The notes below the pieces were generated by a model, which was not told where the DNA came from, did no database searches, and saw only the letters and a list, made by a program, of their open reading frames with translations. DNA of 64,000 nt from Streptomyces griseocarneus. Its GTDB lineage: Bacteria > Actinomycetota > Actinomycetes > Streptomycetales > Streptomycetaceae. Below, piece by piece: positions 34,880-42,591 of this stretch. Position numbers and translations under genes: made by a program. Every line of letters starts with the position of its first letter. Position 1 is the first letter of the stretch. Where the stretch lies: positions 47,085-111,084 of the forward strand of contig PENC01000027.1 of assembly GCA_003674045.1 (NCBI GenBank). The letters are read 5' to 3'.

Positions 34880-35611
34880 TCACCGCACCAGACGGGTCAC
34901 CGCGCGGAGGGCCGGGGCGCGTTCGCGGAGGCGGGCGAGGAGGTCGTCGGCGGCTGCTTCGAGGGCCTCGAAGGGCATGGGGTCGAGCCGTTCGAGCAGG
35001 AAGAGGGCAGACGTCGTGGTCGCGGTGATGCGCGTGCGGACACACTGGCGGTGGTTCCAACGGCGGCAGGTGACGCCTCTGTCGTCGCGCCAGACGACCT
35101 CGCCGGGCTCCGGGTGCTCGACCGCGGGAGCACCGTCGGCCACGGTGTCGAACGGCTCGTCGCCCGTCGCGCGCACCAAGCGGGGCGCTCCCTCGTACGT
35201 GGCCAGGTCCTCGCCGCCGACGGGCAGGCGGTGGGTGACGGAGACGGCGTTGTAGACGTCGACGAGGAGGTTGACCTCGGGCAGGCCCGCGGCGGCACGT
35301 CGGGCCAGGGCCTCGGCGCTGTTGCGCGTACGGCCGGGCTTGGCGCCGAACGCCGTGTACGCCTGCCGCCAAGCCGCGATGTGCGGTTCGGCCGTGACGT
35401 CGGCCAGGCCGGCCGCCGTGGCGGCTGCGTCCTTGAGGAGGCCGCGCGACCAGGCGTCGGTCGGCCCCGTCGGCAGCCCGTCCGCCGCGATCACCAGCAC
35501 GGCGAAATCGGGCCGGAGGGCACGTACGGCCTCGTCCACGCGCACGCTTCCGGCCACCGTTCCGAGATCCACCGCCATGCCGGGCCACCCTTCGAGGTTT
35601 ACGTCGGTCAT
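34880..35611 (-). CDS. B3/B4 tRNA-binding-domain protein
   Basis: 243 aa. The protein corresponds to the free-standing B3/B4 domain of phenylalanyl-tRNA synthetase beta chain. Typical blocks are WRQAYTAFGAKPGRTRNSAE (about 107-126) and LLVDVYNAVSVTHRLPVGGE (about 144-163), with GEVVWRDDRGVTCRRWNHRQ. Stand-alone members may edit misacylated tRNA or act on amino acids; function is not known. The gene is divergent from a cupin-XRE regulator with 54 bp between starts. This pair recurs in actinobacteria, which suggests the regulator controls it. Confidence 0.82.
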   Translation of the reverse strand: MTDVNLEGWPGMAVDLGTVAGSVRVDEAVRALRPDFAVLVIAADGLPTGPTDAWSRGLLKDAAATAAGLADVTAEPHIAAWRQAYTAFGAKPGRTRNSAEALARRAAAGLPEVNLLVDVYNAVSVTHRLPVGGEDLATYEGAPRLVRATGDEPFDTVADGAPAVEHPEPGEVVWRDDRGVTCRRWNHRQCVRTRITATTTSALFLLERLDPMPFEALEAAADDLLARLRERAPALRAVTRLVR

Positions 35612-35665
35612 TTCAATAGAATCGACGGTATCACTGAATGACCGTCGCTCCGGAGGTGCGGAAAG

Positions 35666-36322
35666 ATGAGCGGCATGAGCTCGGACAGCAGCGGCAACCC
35701 GGCGGCAGGCGTACGCGACGGCGGCGGGGAGGCCCTGCCCGGCGACGGCGGGCCGGACGACAGGTCCGTGATGGAGGCCGTCGCGGCCCGCGCCCGCGCG
35801 CTGCGCAAGGAGCGCGGCTGGAGCCTCGACACGCTGGCCGCCCGCGCCCACGTCAGCAAGGGCATGCTCGTCGCGCTGGAGAACGCCCGGTCCAACCCGA
35901 ACCTCGCGACCCTGATCCGCCTCTGCGACGCCTTCGGTGTCCCCGTCACCGATCTGCTCCAGCAGCCCGCGGCGCCCCTGCTCCAGCCCACTCCCCCGGG
36001 CGGGCAGCCCGTCCTGTGGACCGGTCCGGACGGCGGCACCGGCACCCTGATCACCGGCGCCGCGCAACCCGCGGGCGGCGAGCTGTGGCACTGGCGGCTC
36101 GCGCCCGGCGAGGAGCACCACAGCGAGGCCCACCTCGCGGGGACGGTGGAACTGCTGCACGTGCACCGGGGCACCCTGACGGTCACCGTGGGCGGCCAGG
36201 AGGCCGTCCTGCCTCGGGGCCATGGACTGCGCATGGCGGGCGACCGTCCGCACGCGTACGCGAACCGGGGCACGTCGGACGTCGAGTACACCGGCGTCGT
36301 TCTCGTCCCACCGAACAACTGA
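35666..36322 (+). CDS. XRE-family regulator with C-terminal cupin domain
   Basis: 218 aa. The helix-turn-helix lies at about 37-92 (ARALRKERGWSLDTLAARAH, then KGMLVALENARSNPNLATL). The cupin_2 barrel at about 130-215 has LAPGEEHHSEAHLAGTVELL and a late GDRPHAYANRG with two potential metal-binding His. Such two-domain proteins sense a small ligand. ATG 35666 follows GGAGG by 9 nt. It is divergent from the B3/B4-domain gene, which it probably regulates. Confidence 0.88.
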   Translation: MSGMSSDSSGNPAAGVRDGGGEALPGDGGPDDRSVMEAVAARARALRKERGWSLDTLAARAHVSKGMLVALENARSNPNLATLIRLCDAFGVPVTDLLQQPAAPLLQPTPPGGQPVLWTGPDGGTGTLITGAAQPAGGELWHWRLAPGEEHHSEAHLAGTVELLHVHRGTLTVTVGGQEAVLPRGHGLRMAGDRPHAYANRGTSDVEYTGVVLVPPNN

Positions 36323-36486
36323 GCACCACACGGGCGTCCCGGCGCACCTCGGCGCGCTCCGATGCCCCCGAGCGCCGATGCCGGACCCCTCATTCCGGCG
36401 CGCACGTTCCCGACCCGCTCCGGTATGCGGCCGATTGTCGCCTTCGCACTCCCGCGCCGTGGCTGCGCCGGGGACCGCTTGCCCGG

Positions 36487-36492
36487 TAGGCT
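36487..36492 (+). promoter_or_regulatory. -10 box, leaderless transcript
   Basis: TAGGCT, then six bases, then GTG 36499. Transcription would begin at the start codon. Confidence 0.55.
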
Positions 36493-36498
36493 TTCCGT

Positions 36499-36795
36499 GT
36501 GATCTTCAAGCGCATCGGAAACGGGCGGCCGTACCCCGACCACGGCCGGGAGAGCACCCGGCAGTGGGCGGACGTCGCCCCGCGCCCGGTGCGGCTCGAC
36601 CAGTTGGTGACCACCAAGCAGCAGCTCGACCTGGAGACGCTGCTCGCCGAGGACTCGACGTTCTACGGCGACCTCTTCGCGCACGTCGTGAAGTGGCGGG
36701 GCGATCTCTACCTCGAGGACGGTCTGCACCGCGCCGTGCGCGCCGCGCTCCAGCAGCGCCAGGTCCTGCACGCCCGCGTGCTCGAACTGGGCTGA
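36499..36795 (+). CDS. Small conserved Streptomyces protein, VapB-antitoxin-like label
   Basis: 98 aa from GTG 36499, beginning MIFKRIGNGRPYPDHGRES. It is very well conserved in Streptomyces and often labelled a VapB-family antitoxin, but I see no ribbon-helix-helix or AbrB motif and no adjacent VapC toxin. The central part (LLAEDSTFYGDLFAHVVKWR) and the basic helical C-terminus (LHRAVRAALQQRQVLHARVL) suggest a small helical protein. The -10 box lies 6 nt upstream, so the mRNA is probably leaderless. Treat the toxin-antitoxin label as unproven. Confidence 0.75.
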   Translation: MIFKRIGNGRPYPDHGRESTRQWADVAPRPVRLDQLVTTKQQLDLETLLAEDSTFYGDLFAHVVKWRGDLYLEDGLHRAVRAALQQRQVLHARVLELG

Positions 36796-36934
36796 GCCGA
36801 CTGATCAGTCGACAGGCCAACGGGCCGGTCGGCGAACGGCCGTCACAGGACGGTTTCCGGCCGTTGTTCGGCCTTTCGGGTTGGGGTGCGGGCAACCCAT
36901 TGATCATTTAGTAGGCAGCGCGTCACCGTCGCAC

Positions 36935-36940
36935 TACGCT
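36935..36940 (+). promoter_or_regulatory. -10 box, leaderless transcript
   Basis: TACGCT six bases before ATG 36947; no RBS between. Confidence 0.45.
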
Positions 36941-36946
36941 GCGTCC

Positions 36947-37663
36947 ATGAGCATGCTCACCCCTCCCGGCATGGGCGGAAAGTACCGCATCACGGGCCAT
37001 CGGTTCCCGCACATGCGCCGCCCCAGAAATCGCCGCAGGATCGTGCTCGCCGCCGTCTCCGTCACCGCAGTGCTCGCACTGGGCGGGTGGGGGACGATCC
37101 AGCTCGTCGACGTCTTCTCCGGCGGGAGCCAGGACACGGCACAGGCGGCACACGGCAAGGGCGGCAAGAACACCAAGGGCGGGAAGGGCGACTGCAAGGA
37201 AGGCGCGGACGCCCCCAAGCCCCTGCCCCGGCCCGACGAGATCACCGTCAACGTCTACAACGCCACTCCGCGCGGCGGGCTCGCCAAGATCACCGCGGAC
37301 GAGCTCAAGAAGCGCGGCTTCAGGATCGGCAAGGTGGGGAACGCCCCCGAGCTCTACGACAAGAAGGTCTCCAACACCGGACTGCTGCTCGGCGCGGCGG
37401 AAAGCTCCGACGGGGCGCTGAAGGTGCTCGGCAGCCAGCTCTCGGGCACCGACGTCAGGAACGACCAGCGCTCCGGCCAGGATGTCGACCTGATCCTCGG
37501 CGCGGAGTTCAAGGAACTCTCGGCGAAGGACGAGGCGGACAGGGCTCTCACCGAGATGGGGGGCGAACCGGCCGCGTCCGAGGCTCCCTCGCAGGAGCCT
37601 TCGGCGAAGCCGTCGTCGCCTCCGGCGAAGGCGGCGCCTGCGGCGCCGGCGGCGCGCTGCTGA
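36947..37663 (+). CDS. LytR C-terminal-domain protein, membrane anchored
   Basis: 238 aa. A basic N-terminus, one transmembrane helix (about 30-52, IVLAAVSVTAVLALGGWGTI), a Lys/Gly-rich linker, and then a LytR_C domain (about 93-190: ITVNVYNATPRGGLAKITAD, DVDLILGAEF). An Ala/Pro tail ends the protein. LytR_C domains occur at the end of LCP cell-wall ligases, but here the LCP catalytic domain is absent, so it may bind wall precursors or assist ligases. A strong terminator follows. Confidence 0.87.
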   Translation: MSMLTPPGMGGKYRITGHRFPHMRRPRNRRRIVLAAVSVTAVLALGGWGTIQLVDVFSGGSQDTAQAAHGKGGKNTKGGKGDCKEGADAPKPLPRPDEITVNVYNATPRGGLAKITADELKKRGFRIGKVGNAPELYDKKVSNTGLLLGAAESSDGALKVLGSQLSGTDVRNDQRSGQDVDLILGAEFKELSAKDEADRALTEMGGEPAASEAPSQEPSAKPSSPPAKAAPAAPAARC

Positions 37664-37688
37664 GGCGCGGCGCCGCGCCGTACGACGG

Positions 37689-37725
37689 CGACAGGCCGGA
37701 CGGTTCTTGGCCGTCCGGCCTGTCG
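37689..37725. terminator. Strong bidirectional hairpin terminator
   Basis: A perfect 15-bp stem, CGACAGGCCGGACGG (37689-37703) and its complement (37711-37725), 7-nt loop, after the LytR_C gene. Confidence 0.8.
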
Positions 37726-37784
37726 TGCGTTTCGGTGCGCCTACCGGGGTGCCACGTCGGCTTTGCTCGCGGCTGCCGGTTGTC

Positions 37785-37843
37785 TGTGGCTGGGCGCGCA
37801 GTTCCCCGCGCTCCTTGCGGGGCGCCCTGTGACGGGGCGCTCG
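37785..37843. repeat. Partial copy of the Streptomyces intergenic TIR element
   Basis: GTGGCTGGGCGCGCAGTTCC with following CCGCGCTCCTTGCGGGGCGC matches one end of the complete elements at 51.2 and 62.3 kb. It directly abuts the upp stop and its GGGGCGC hairpins may end upp transcripts. Confidence 0.55.
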
Positions 37844-38479
37844 TCAGTGCGCCGTGCCGTACATGCGGTCGCCCGCGTCGCCCAGGCCCGGGACGATGTA
37901 GCCGTTCTCGTTGAGGCGCTCGTCGACGGAGGCGGTGACCACGGTCACCGGCGCGCCCTCGAGCTCGCGCTGCATGACCTCGACGCCCTCGGGGGCGGCC
38001 AGCAGGCAGATCGCGGTGACGTCGTCGGCGCCGCGCTCGATCAGCTCGTTGATCGCCGCGACCAGCGTGCCGCCGGTGGCCAGCATCGGGTCCAGGACGT
38101 ACACCTGGCGGCCCGAGAGGTCGTCCGGCATGCGCGTCGCGTACGTCTCCGCCTTGAGGGTCTCCTCGTTGCGGATCATGCCCAGGAAGCCCACCTCGGC
38201 GGTCGGCAGCAGCCGGACCATGCCGTCGAGCATGCCGAGCCCGGCGCGCAGGATCGGCACCACCAGCGGGCGGGGGTGGGACAGCTTGACGCCGGTGGTC
38301 GCCGTGACCGGGGACTCGATGTCCACCGTCTCCGTGCGCACGTCGCGCGTGGCCTCGTAGGCGAGCAGGGTGACCAGCTCGTCGGCGAGACGCCGGAAGG
38401 TGGGGGAGTCCGTGCGCTTGTCGCGCAGCGTGGTGAGTTTGTGCGCCACCAGCGGGTGGTCGACGACGTGGATCCGCAT
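37844..38479 (-). CDS. upp: Uracil phosphoribosyltransferase (housekeeping)
   Basis: 211 aa, the usual bacterial length. It makes UMP from uracil and PRPP. The PRPP site is VLDPMLATGGTLVAAINELI (about 127-146), the substrate region PILRAGLGMLDGMVRLLP (about 77-94) and the end GYIVPGLGDAGDRMYGT. Start MRIHVVDHPLVAHKLTTLRD is typical. It differs clearly from the FUR1-type paralogue in the indigoidine operon. Divergent from the 38664 gene. Confidence 0.96.
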   Translation of the reverse strand: MRIHVVDHPLVAHKLTTLRDKRTDSPTFRRLADELVTLLAYEATRDVRTETVDIESPVTATTGVKLSHPRPLVVPILRAGLGMLDGMVRLLPTAEVGFLGMIRNEETLKAETYATRMPDDLSGRQVYVLDPMLATGGTLVAAINELIERGADDVTAICLLAAPEGVEVMQRELEGAPVTVVTASVDERLNENGYIVPGLGDAGDRMYGTAH

Positions 38480-38663
38480 GACATCGACATTAACCGAGCT
38501 TTTGGGCGGCAGCTCCCGCGCGGGCGGCCCCGGCGTCCCCGCGTCGGCCTCGGACAGTCTGTCGCAGCGTTGGCATCAAACCACCGATTAGGGGGAAAGT
38601 GGGCACGTACGCCCGGTCTGTCACTCCGGGCGAAGACGACCTCGGCCCGAGGTGGTGCTGCCC

Positions 38664-38948
38664 ATGGCTGACCGCGAGACCCGCGAGAATCCGGACACCA
38701 CGAAGACGAAGAACGCCCCGGAGCGGACGGACACCCCGGACGCCCCGGACACCCTCGGCCCGCCCGGGCCGGAGCCCGAGCAGGAGGCGGAGACGGAGTC
38801 GGAGAGCGACGCGGAGCGCCGCCGCAGACGCGCGCAGTTCCTCCGCGAGCTGAACGAGGCGAAGGAGCTGCGCGACCGCGTGCAGCCGCGCCGGGCGCGC
38901 GCCGCCCGGATGCGTCAGCAGATGCGTATGCGGACCTTCCGCTGGTGA
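38664..38948 (+). CDS. Hypothetical charged protein
   Basis: 94 aa from ATG 38664. The first half is disordered and acidic/Pro-rich (PDAPDTLGPPGPEPEQEAE); the second is basic and probably helical (RRRRRAQFLRELNEAKELRD, then RRARAARMRQQMRMRTFRW). I recognise no domain. The location between upp and the tadA pair is conserved in Streptomyces. An upstream in-frame start (38652) adds four residues. The strongly basic end could bind nucleic acid. Confidence 0.6.
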   Translation: MADRETRENPDTTKTKNAPERTDTPDAPDTLGPPGPEPEQEAETESESDAERRRRRAQFLRELNEAKELRDRVQPRRARAARMRQQMRMRTFRW

Positions 38949-39146
38949 CGCCGACGGCCCCCGGGGACTCCGCCCGACGGGCCGTCCCGATCCCTGATGG
39001 AGCACACGTGAGGGACATCTCTTCGGACTGCTGCACGACGCAGCGCGGAAGACCTCTCGCAACGGCCGGGTTTCTGCCACGATTCCGAGTGGACGGGGTG
39101 GTCCCCGTCCGGCCCGGCACCGCCTATGACCAGTGGGAGAGTCACG

Positions 39147-39674
39147 GTGTACTTCGCCGCACTGCTCGCGCGCACCGAAGACGGGTGGCAAGCGAGCGAC
39201 ACAGAACTCGACAACGTGGAAACCCTGTCCGACCTCGCCGACCTGGCCCGTGAGTCCTCGGTCGACGACGACACGGTCCTGGTGCTCATCGAGCAGGAGG
39301 ACGCCTGGTTCGGTGTCGTCCGGGTGGACGGCGAGGACGATCCCCGGGTCTTCCTCTCCAACGCCGCCGCCGCCAGCCGCAGCTCGTACGGCTCGATGCT
39401 CGCCGACGAGCTGCTCGGGCGGGACGGGACCGGCGGCGACCTGGACAGCCTCCCGGACCTCGACGGCACGGAGGACGGCGAGCCCGAGGCGGAGGAGGAC
39501 GACGAGACGGCGGCGGAGGCCGCCGAGCCGGTGCCGGCCGGTCCGCTGGGCGATGCGCTGCTCCTCGCGGACCTCGGCGTGAGCGAGAAAACGCTGAAGG
39601 CCCTCGACGGCGACGCGGTGGGCGAGATCGCGGATGCCCTCGGCTGCACCGACATGCTGGAGGCCGTCCGCTGA
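39147..39674 (+). CDS. tRNA adenosine deaminase-associated protein
   Basis: 175 aa. Conserved actinobacterial protein encoded directly before tadA. The N-terminal half (YFAALLARTEDGWQASDTEL, about 2-21, then VLVLIEQEDAWFGVVRVDG) is followed by an acidic low-complexity stretch (about 110-140) and a C-terminal helical part (DALLLADLGVSEKTLKALDG). No catalytic motif. I chose GTG 39147, preceded by GGGAGAG; ATG 39126 upstream lacks an RBS. The stop is 34 bp before tadA. Confidence 0.85.
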   Translation: MYFAALLARTEDGWQASDTELDNVETLSDLADLARESSVDDDTVLVLIEQEDAWFGVVRVDGEDDPRVFLSNAAAASRSSYGSMLADELLGRDGTGGDLDSLPDLDGTEDGEPEAEEDDETAAEAAEPVPAGPLGDALLLADLGVSEKTLKALDGDAVGEIADALGCTDMLEAVR

Positions 39675-39708
39675 CGGCGCACCGGGCGCGGTCCCGCACA
39701 CTGGTGTG

Positions 39709-40221
39709 ATGAACGAAGCCGTCACCGGGCGCCGGCCCGACCACCGGCCCGCTTCCGGGCACGATCCCGTACGGGACCCGTGGCACGCCCCGATGCGGGC
39801 CGCGCTGGCGGAGGCCGCGCTGGCGACCGGCACCGGTGACGTCCCGGTCGGCGCCGTCGTCCTGGCCCCGGACGGCTCGGTCATCGGCCGCGGCCGCAAC
39901 GAGCGCGAGGCGACCGGCGACCCGACCGGCCACGCCGAGGTGCTCGCCCTCCGCGACGCCGCGCGGACCGTCGGCGAGTGGCGTCTCGGCGGCTGCACCC
40001 TCGTCGTGACCCTGGAGCCGTGCACGATGTGCGCGGGCGCGATCGTCCTCTCCCGCGTCGACCGCGTCGTCTACGGCGCGGCCGACGAGAAGGCGGGCGC
40101 GGCGGGCTCCCTCTGGGACGTCGTCCGCGACCGCCGCCTCAACCACCGCCCCGAGGTGATCGAGGGCGTCCTGGCCGAGGACTGCGCCGCCCTCCTCACC
40201 GATTTCTTCCGCACCCGCTGA
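39709..40221 (+). CDS. tadA: tRNA-specific adenosine deaminase
   Basis: 170 aa. Converts A34 to inosine in tRNA-Arg(ACG). Zinc-dependent deaminase motifs are TGHAEVLAL (about 64-72; His ligand and proton-shuttle Glu) and EPCTMCAGAIV (about 103-113; two Cys ligands). The N-terminus is about 25 residues longer than the core. ATG 39709 follows the associated-protein gene closely, so both are probably one transcript. The C-terminus RPEVIEGVLAEDCAALLTDF is typical of TadA. Confidence 0.95.
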   Translation: MNEAVTGRRPDHRPASGHDPVRDPWHAPMRAALAEAALATGTGDVPVGAVVLAPDGSVIGRGRNEREATGDPTGHAEVLALRDAARTVGEWRLGGCTLVVTLEPCTMCAGAIVLSRVDRVVYGAADEKAGAAGSLWDVVRDRRLNHRPEVIEGVLAEDCAALLTDFFRTR

Positions 40222-40254
40222 CACCCGGATTTCGGAGCACGGCCCTCCATCCGC

Positions 40255-40260
40255 TAAGCT
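40255..40260 (+). promoter_or_regulatory. -10 box of tRNA-Ser(CGA)
   Basis: TAAGCT seven bases before the mature tRNA 5' end. Confidence 0.5.
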
Positions 40261-40267
40261 CTCTCTC

Positions 40268-40352
40268 GGTAGCGTGTCCGAGCGGCCGAAGGAGCTCGCC
40301 TCGAAAGCGAGTGTGGCGCAAGTCACCGAGGGTTCAAATCCCTCCGCTACCG
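40268..40352 (+). tRNA. tRNA-Ser (anticodon CGA)
   Basis: Acceptor GGTAGCG (40268-40274) pairs with CGCTACC (40345-40351). Discriminator G40352, CCA not encoded. Anticodon arm CTCGC-CTCGAAA-GCGAG gives CGA at 40302-40304; long variable arm TGTGGCGCAAGTCACC; T loop TTCAAAT. Class II tRNA-Ser. Confidence 0.97.
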
Positions 40353-40357
40353 CTGAA

Positions 40358-40397
40358 AACACCCCTCCGACCACGGGAACGTGGTCGGAGGGGTGTT
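40358..40397. terminator. Strong hairpin terminator after tRNA-Ser
   Basis: A perfect 17-bp stem, AACACCCCTCCGACCAC (40358-40374) and complement (40381-40397), with a GGGAAC loop. Confidence 0.85.
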
Positions 40398-40430
40398 CTG
40401 CGTGGTGCGCGGTTCGGGGCGCTCGCGGGG

Positions 40431-40664
40431 TCAGACGGGCAGGGTCCAGTCGTTGACCAGGAACCGGGCGCGGGCCGCGTCGTCGGCGAAGACCAGTACC
40501 TGGTGGCGCCACTGCGGGCGCTCGGGGCGGTGGCGCCGGAGGCGTACGCGGCGCCACCTCGGGAGGGCCGGGACCGGGGCGGTGGTGGAGCGGATGCCTC
40601 GGGCGGCGAGGAAGGCGCGGATGTCCTCCGCCGCCTCCGTGGTGGCGACGCGCGCCACCGGCAC
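40431..40664 (-). CDS. Hypothetical small protein downstream of qcrB
   Basis: 77 aa from GTG 40664, about 30 bp after the qcrB stop. The sequence VARVATTEAAEDIRAFLAAR...VLVFADDAARARFLVNDW has the look of a small alpha-beta domain. It is very Arg-rich in the middle (RWRRVRLRRHRPERPQWRH). The start is uncertain, as the frame stays open into qcrB. I do not recognise it. Confidence 0.45.
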   Translation of the reverse strand: MPVARVATTEAAEDIRAFLAARGIRSTTAPVPALPRWRRVRLRRHRPERPQWRHQVLVFADDAARARFLVNDWTLPV

Positions 40665-40696
40665 GAGCAGGCCGTACGGGTAGCGGCAGCGCGCGG

Positions 40697-42388
40697 TCAG
40701 CGGTGGCCTTCCGCGGCGACCTGCTCCTTCTCGTGGTCGTGGTGCTCCTCCAGGACGGCCCGGTACTCCTCGGCGGTCGGCTTCGGGATCTGCCCGTCCT
40801 TCCCGAAGTACGCCTGCGAGAGCCTGACCCGCAGCCGCTCGGTCCAGCCGATCTTGCGGGGGATGCCGTTCTCGTCGACCTCCTCCGGCGCCTCGATGGG
40901 CCGGAGCTGGTCGTGCGAGGTGAGGAAGTGCCGGTCCTCCTGCGCCAGCGGCTCGTGGATCTCCACGAACTCGCCGTGCGGCAAACGGGTGATGATGCCG
41001 GTCTCGCGTCCGTGCAGGACCTTTTCGTGGTCGCGGCGCTGCAGGCCCAGGCACCAGCGGTGGGTGACGATGTAGACCAGCACCGGCAGCGCGAAGAAAC
41101 CGATGCGGACGACCCATGTGATCGCGTTGAGCGAGAGATGGAAGTGGGTCGCGAAGAGGTCGTTGCCGCCGCCCACGAGCAGAATCAGGTATTCGGAGAC
41201 CCAGGCCGCGCCGAATGCCGTGCGGCGCGGGTTGTTGCGCGGCCGTTCGGCCACGTGGTGTTCCCGCTTGTCACCGGTGAGCCATGCCTCGAAGAAGGGG
41301 TAGAGCCACAGCGCCAGGAACACGCTCGGGAAGACGAGCAGCGGGATCAGTACGCCGAGTACGAGGGTGTGCCCGAGGAAGTTGATTTCCCAGCCCGGCA
41401 TCACCCGGATGAGCCCTTCGGAGAAGCCCATGTACCAGTCGGGCTGGGCGTCGGTGGTGACCTGGTCCGGCCGGTAAGGGCCGTACGCCCAGATGGGGTT
41501 GACCTGGGCGATGGCGGAGATCACCGCGATGATTCCGGTGGTGAGGAAGAGGAAGCCGCCCGCCTTCGCCATATAGACCGGCATGAGGGGCAGGCCCACG
41601 ACGTTGCCGTTCCTCCGGCCGGGCCCGTGTCCCTGCGTGTGCTTGTGGTAGAAGACCAGGATCAGGTGGGCCACCAGCAGCCCCAGCATGATGCCCGGGA
41701 TCAGCAGCACGTGGACGGTGAAGAGCCGGGGCACCCAGATGTGCCCGGGGTACTCCCCGCCGTAGATGAACATCACCAGATAGGTGCCGATGATCGGCAG
41801 CGACAGGATCGCGCCCTCCATGAACCGGATGCCCGTGCCGGAGAGCAGGTCGTCGGGGAGCGAATAGCCCATGAAACCGTCGAACATGCCGAGGATCAGC
41901 AGCCCCGCGCCGCACAGCCAGCTGAGCTCGCGCGGCTTGCGGAAGGCGCCGGTGAAGAAGACGCGCATCATGTGCACGAGCATCGCCACGACGAAGATGA
42001 GCGCCGCCCAGTGGTGCAGCTGACGCAGCAGCAGTCCGCCGCGGATGTCGAAGCTGATGTCGACCGTGGATTTGTACGCCTGCGACATCGGAATGCCGTT
42101 CAGCGGCGTGTACGTGCCGTGATAGACGACCTCGTCCATGCTCGGCTTGAAGAACATCGTCAGATAGACGCCGGTGACGATGATGAGGAGGAACGAGTAG
42201 AGCGCGACCTCCCCCAGCATGAAGGACCAGTGGTCGGGAAAGATCTTCCGGAGATTCCCCTTGGCGAGCGAATAGAGACCCACCCGGCCGTCGGCCCAGT
42301 TCGCGAGCCGTTCGCCCCGGGATTCCCCGGCGGCGGGCGCCGGTCCGCCGGCAGGAGCTCCAGCGGGGGTCCCATGCGTGTTCGTCAT
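40697..42388 (-). CDS. qcrB: Cytochrome b subunit of a bc1 complex, orphan copy
   Basis: 563 aa, actinobacterial QcrB with an extended C-terminus. Haem-ligand His pairs sit in LLLRQLHHWAALIFVVAMLVH (about 117-137) and TVHVLLIPGIMLGLLVAHLI (about 222-241). The quinol-site PDWY (AQPDWYMGFSEG) is intact. About nine helices precede a soluble tail with the PHGEFVEIHEPL segment common to QcrB. No qcrC, qcrA or ctaCDEF gene is adjacent, so it is a second, isolated copy. A perfect Crp-type site lies 48 bp upstream of ATG 42388. Confidence 0.92.
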   Translation of the reverse strand: MTNTHGTPAGAPAGGPAPAAGESRGERLANWADGRVGLYSLAKGNLRKIFPDHWSFMLGEVALYSFLLIIVTGVYLTMFFKPSMDEVVYHGTYTPLNGIPMSQAYKSTVDISFDIRGGLLLRQLHHWAALIFVVAMLVHMMRVFFTGAFRKPRELSWLCGAGLLILGMFDGFMGYSLPDDLLSGTGIRFMEGAILSLPIIGTYLVMFIYGGEYPGHIWVPRLFTVHVLLIPGIMLGLLVAHLILVFYHKHTQGHGPGRRNGNVVGLPLMPVYMAKAGGFLFLTTGIIAVISAIAQVNPIWAYGPYRPDQVTTDAQPDWYMGFSEGLIRVMPGWEINFLGHTLVLGVLIPLLVFPSVFLALWLYPFFEAWLTGDKREHHVAERPRNNPRRTAFGAAWVSEYLILLVGGGNDLFATHFHLSLNAITWVVRIGFFALPVLVYIVTHRWCLGLQRRDHEKVLHGRETGIITRLPHGEFVEIHEPLAQEDRHFLTSHDQLRPIEAPEEVDENGIPRKIGWTERLRVRLSQAYFGKDGQIPKPTAEEYRAVLEEHHDHEKEQVAAEGHR

Positions 42389-42435
42389 GCGCCGCACTCC
42401 TGCGTACCGGGGAAGCCGTCCGAAATCGCGATAGC

Positions 42436-42451
42436 TGTGACCACGGTCACA
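42436..42451. promoter_or_regulatory. Crp-type operator upstream of orphan qcrB
   Basis: TGTGACCACGGTCACA is TGTGA-N6-TCACA, and also matches the Streptomyces Crp pattern GTG-N6-GNCAC as I recall it. It lies 48 bp before the qcrB ATG. Binding is inferred. Confidence 0.65.
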
Positions 42452-42532
42452 TCTTCCATCGCTTTGCGGCATAACGCAGGATTTGCCGGGGAGTGTCGGC
42501 TTCTCCCTCGGATCCCGAGGACCCTGAGGACA

Positions 42533-42556
42533 CCGAGGGCCCCTTGGGCCCCTCGG
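42533..42556. terminator. Hairpin after agmatinase gene
   Basis: CCGAGGG and CCCTCGG arms with an inner CC/GG pairing, 35 bp after the speB stop on the minus strand. Confidence 0.45.
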
Positions 42557-42591
42557 CGGTGCCGCGGCAGGGCGCGGCACCGCCGGGACTG

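Noticed and set aside
36499..36795. VapB-VapC toxin-antitoxin pair
   Set aside because: No toxin gene adjacent and no antitoxin DNA-binding motif visible; neighbour is a LytR_C protein.
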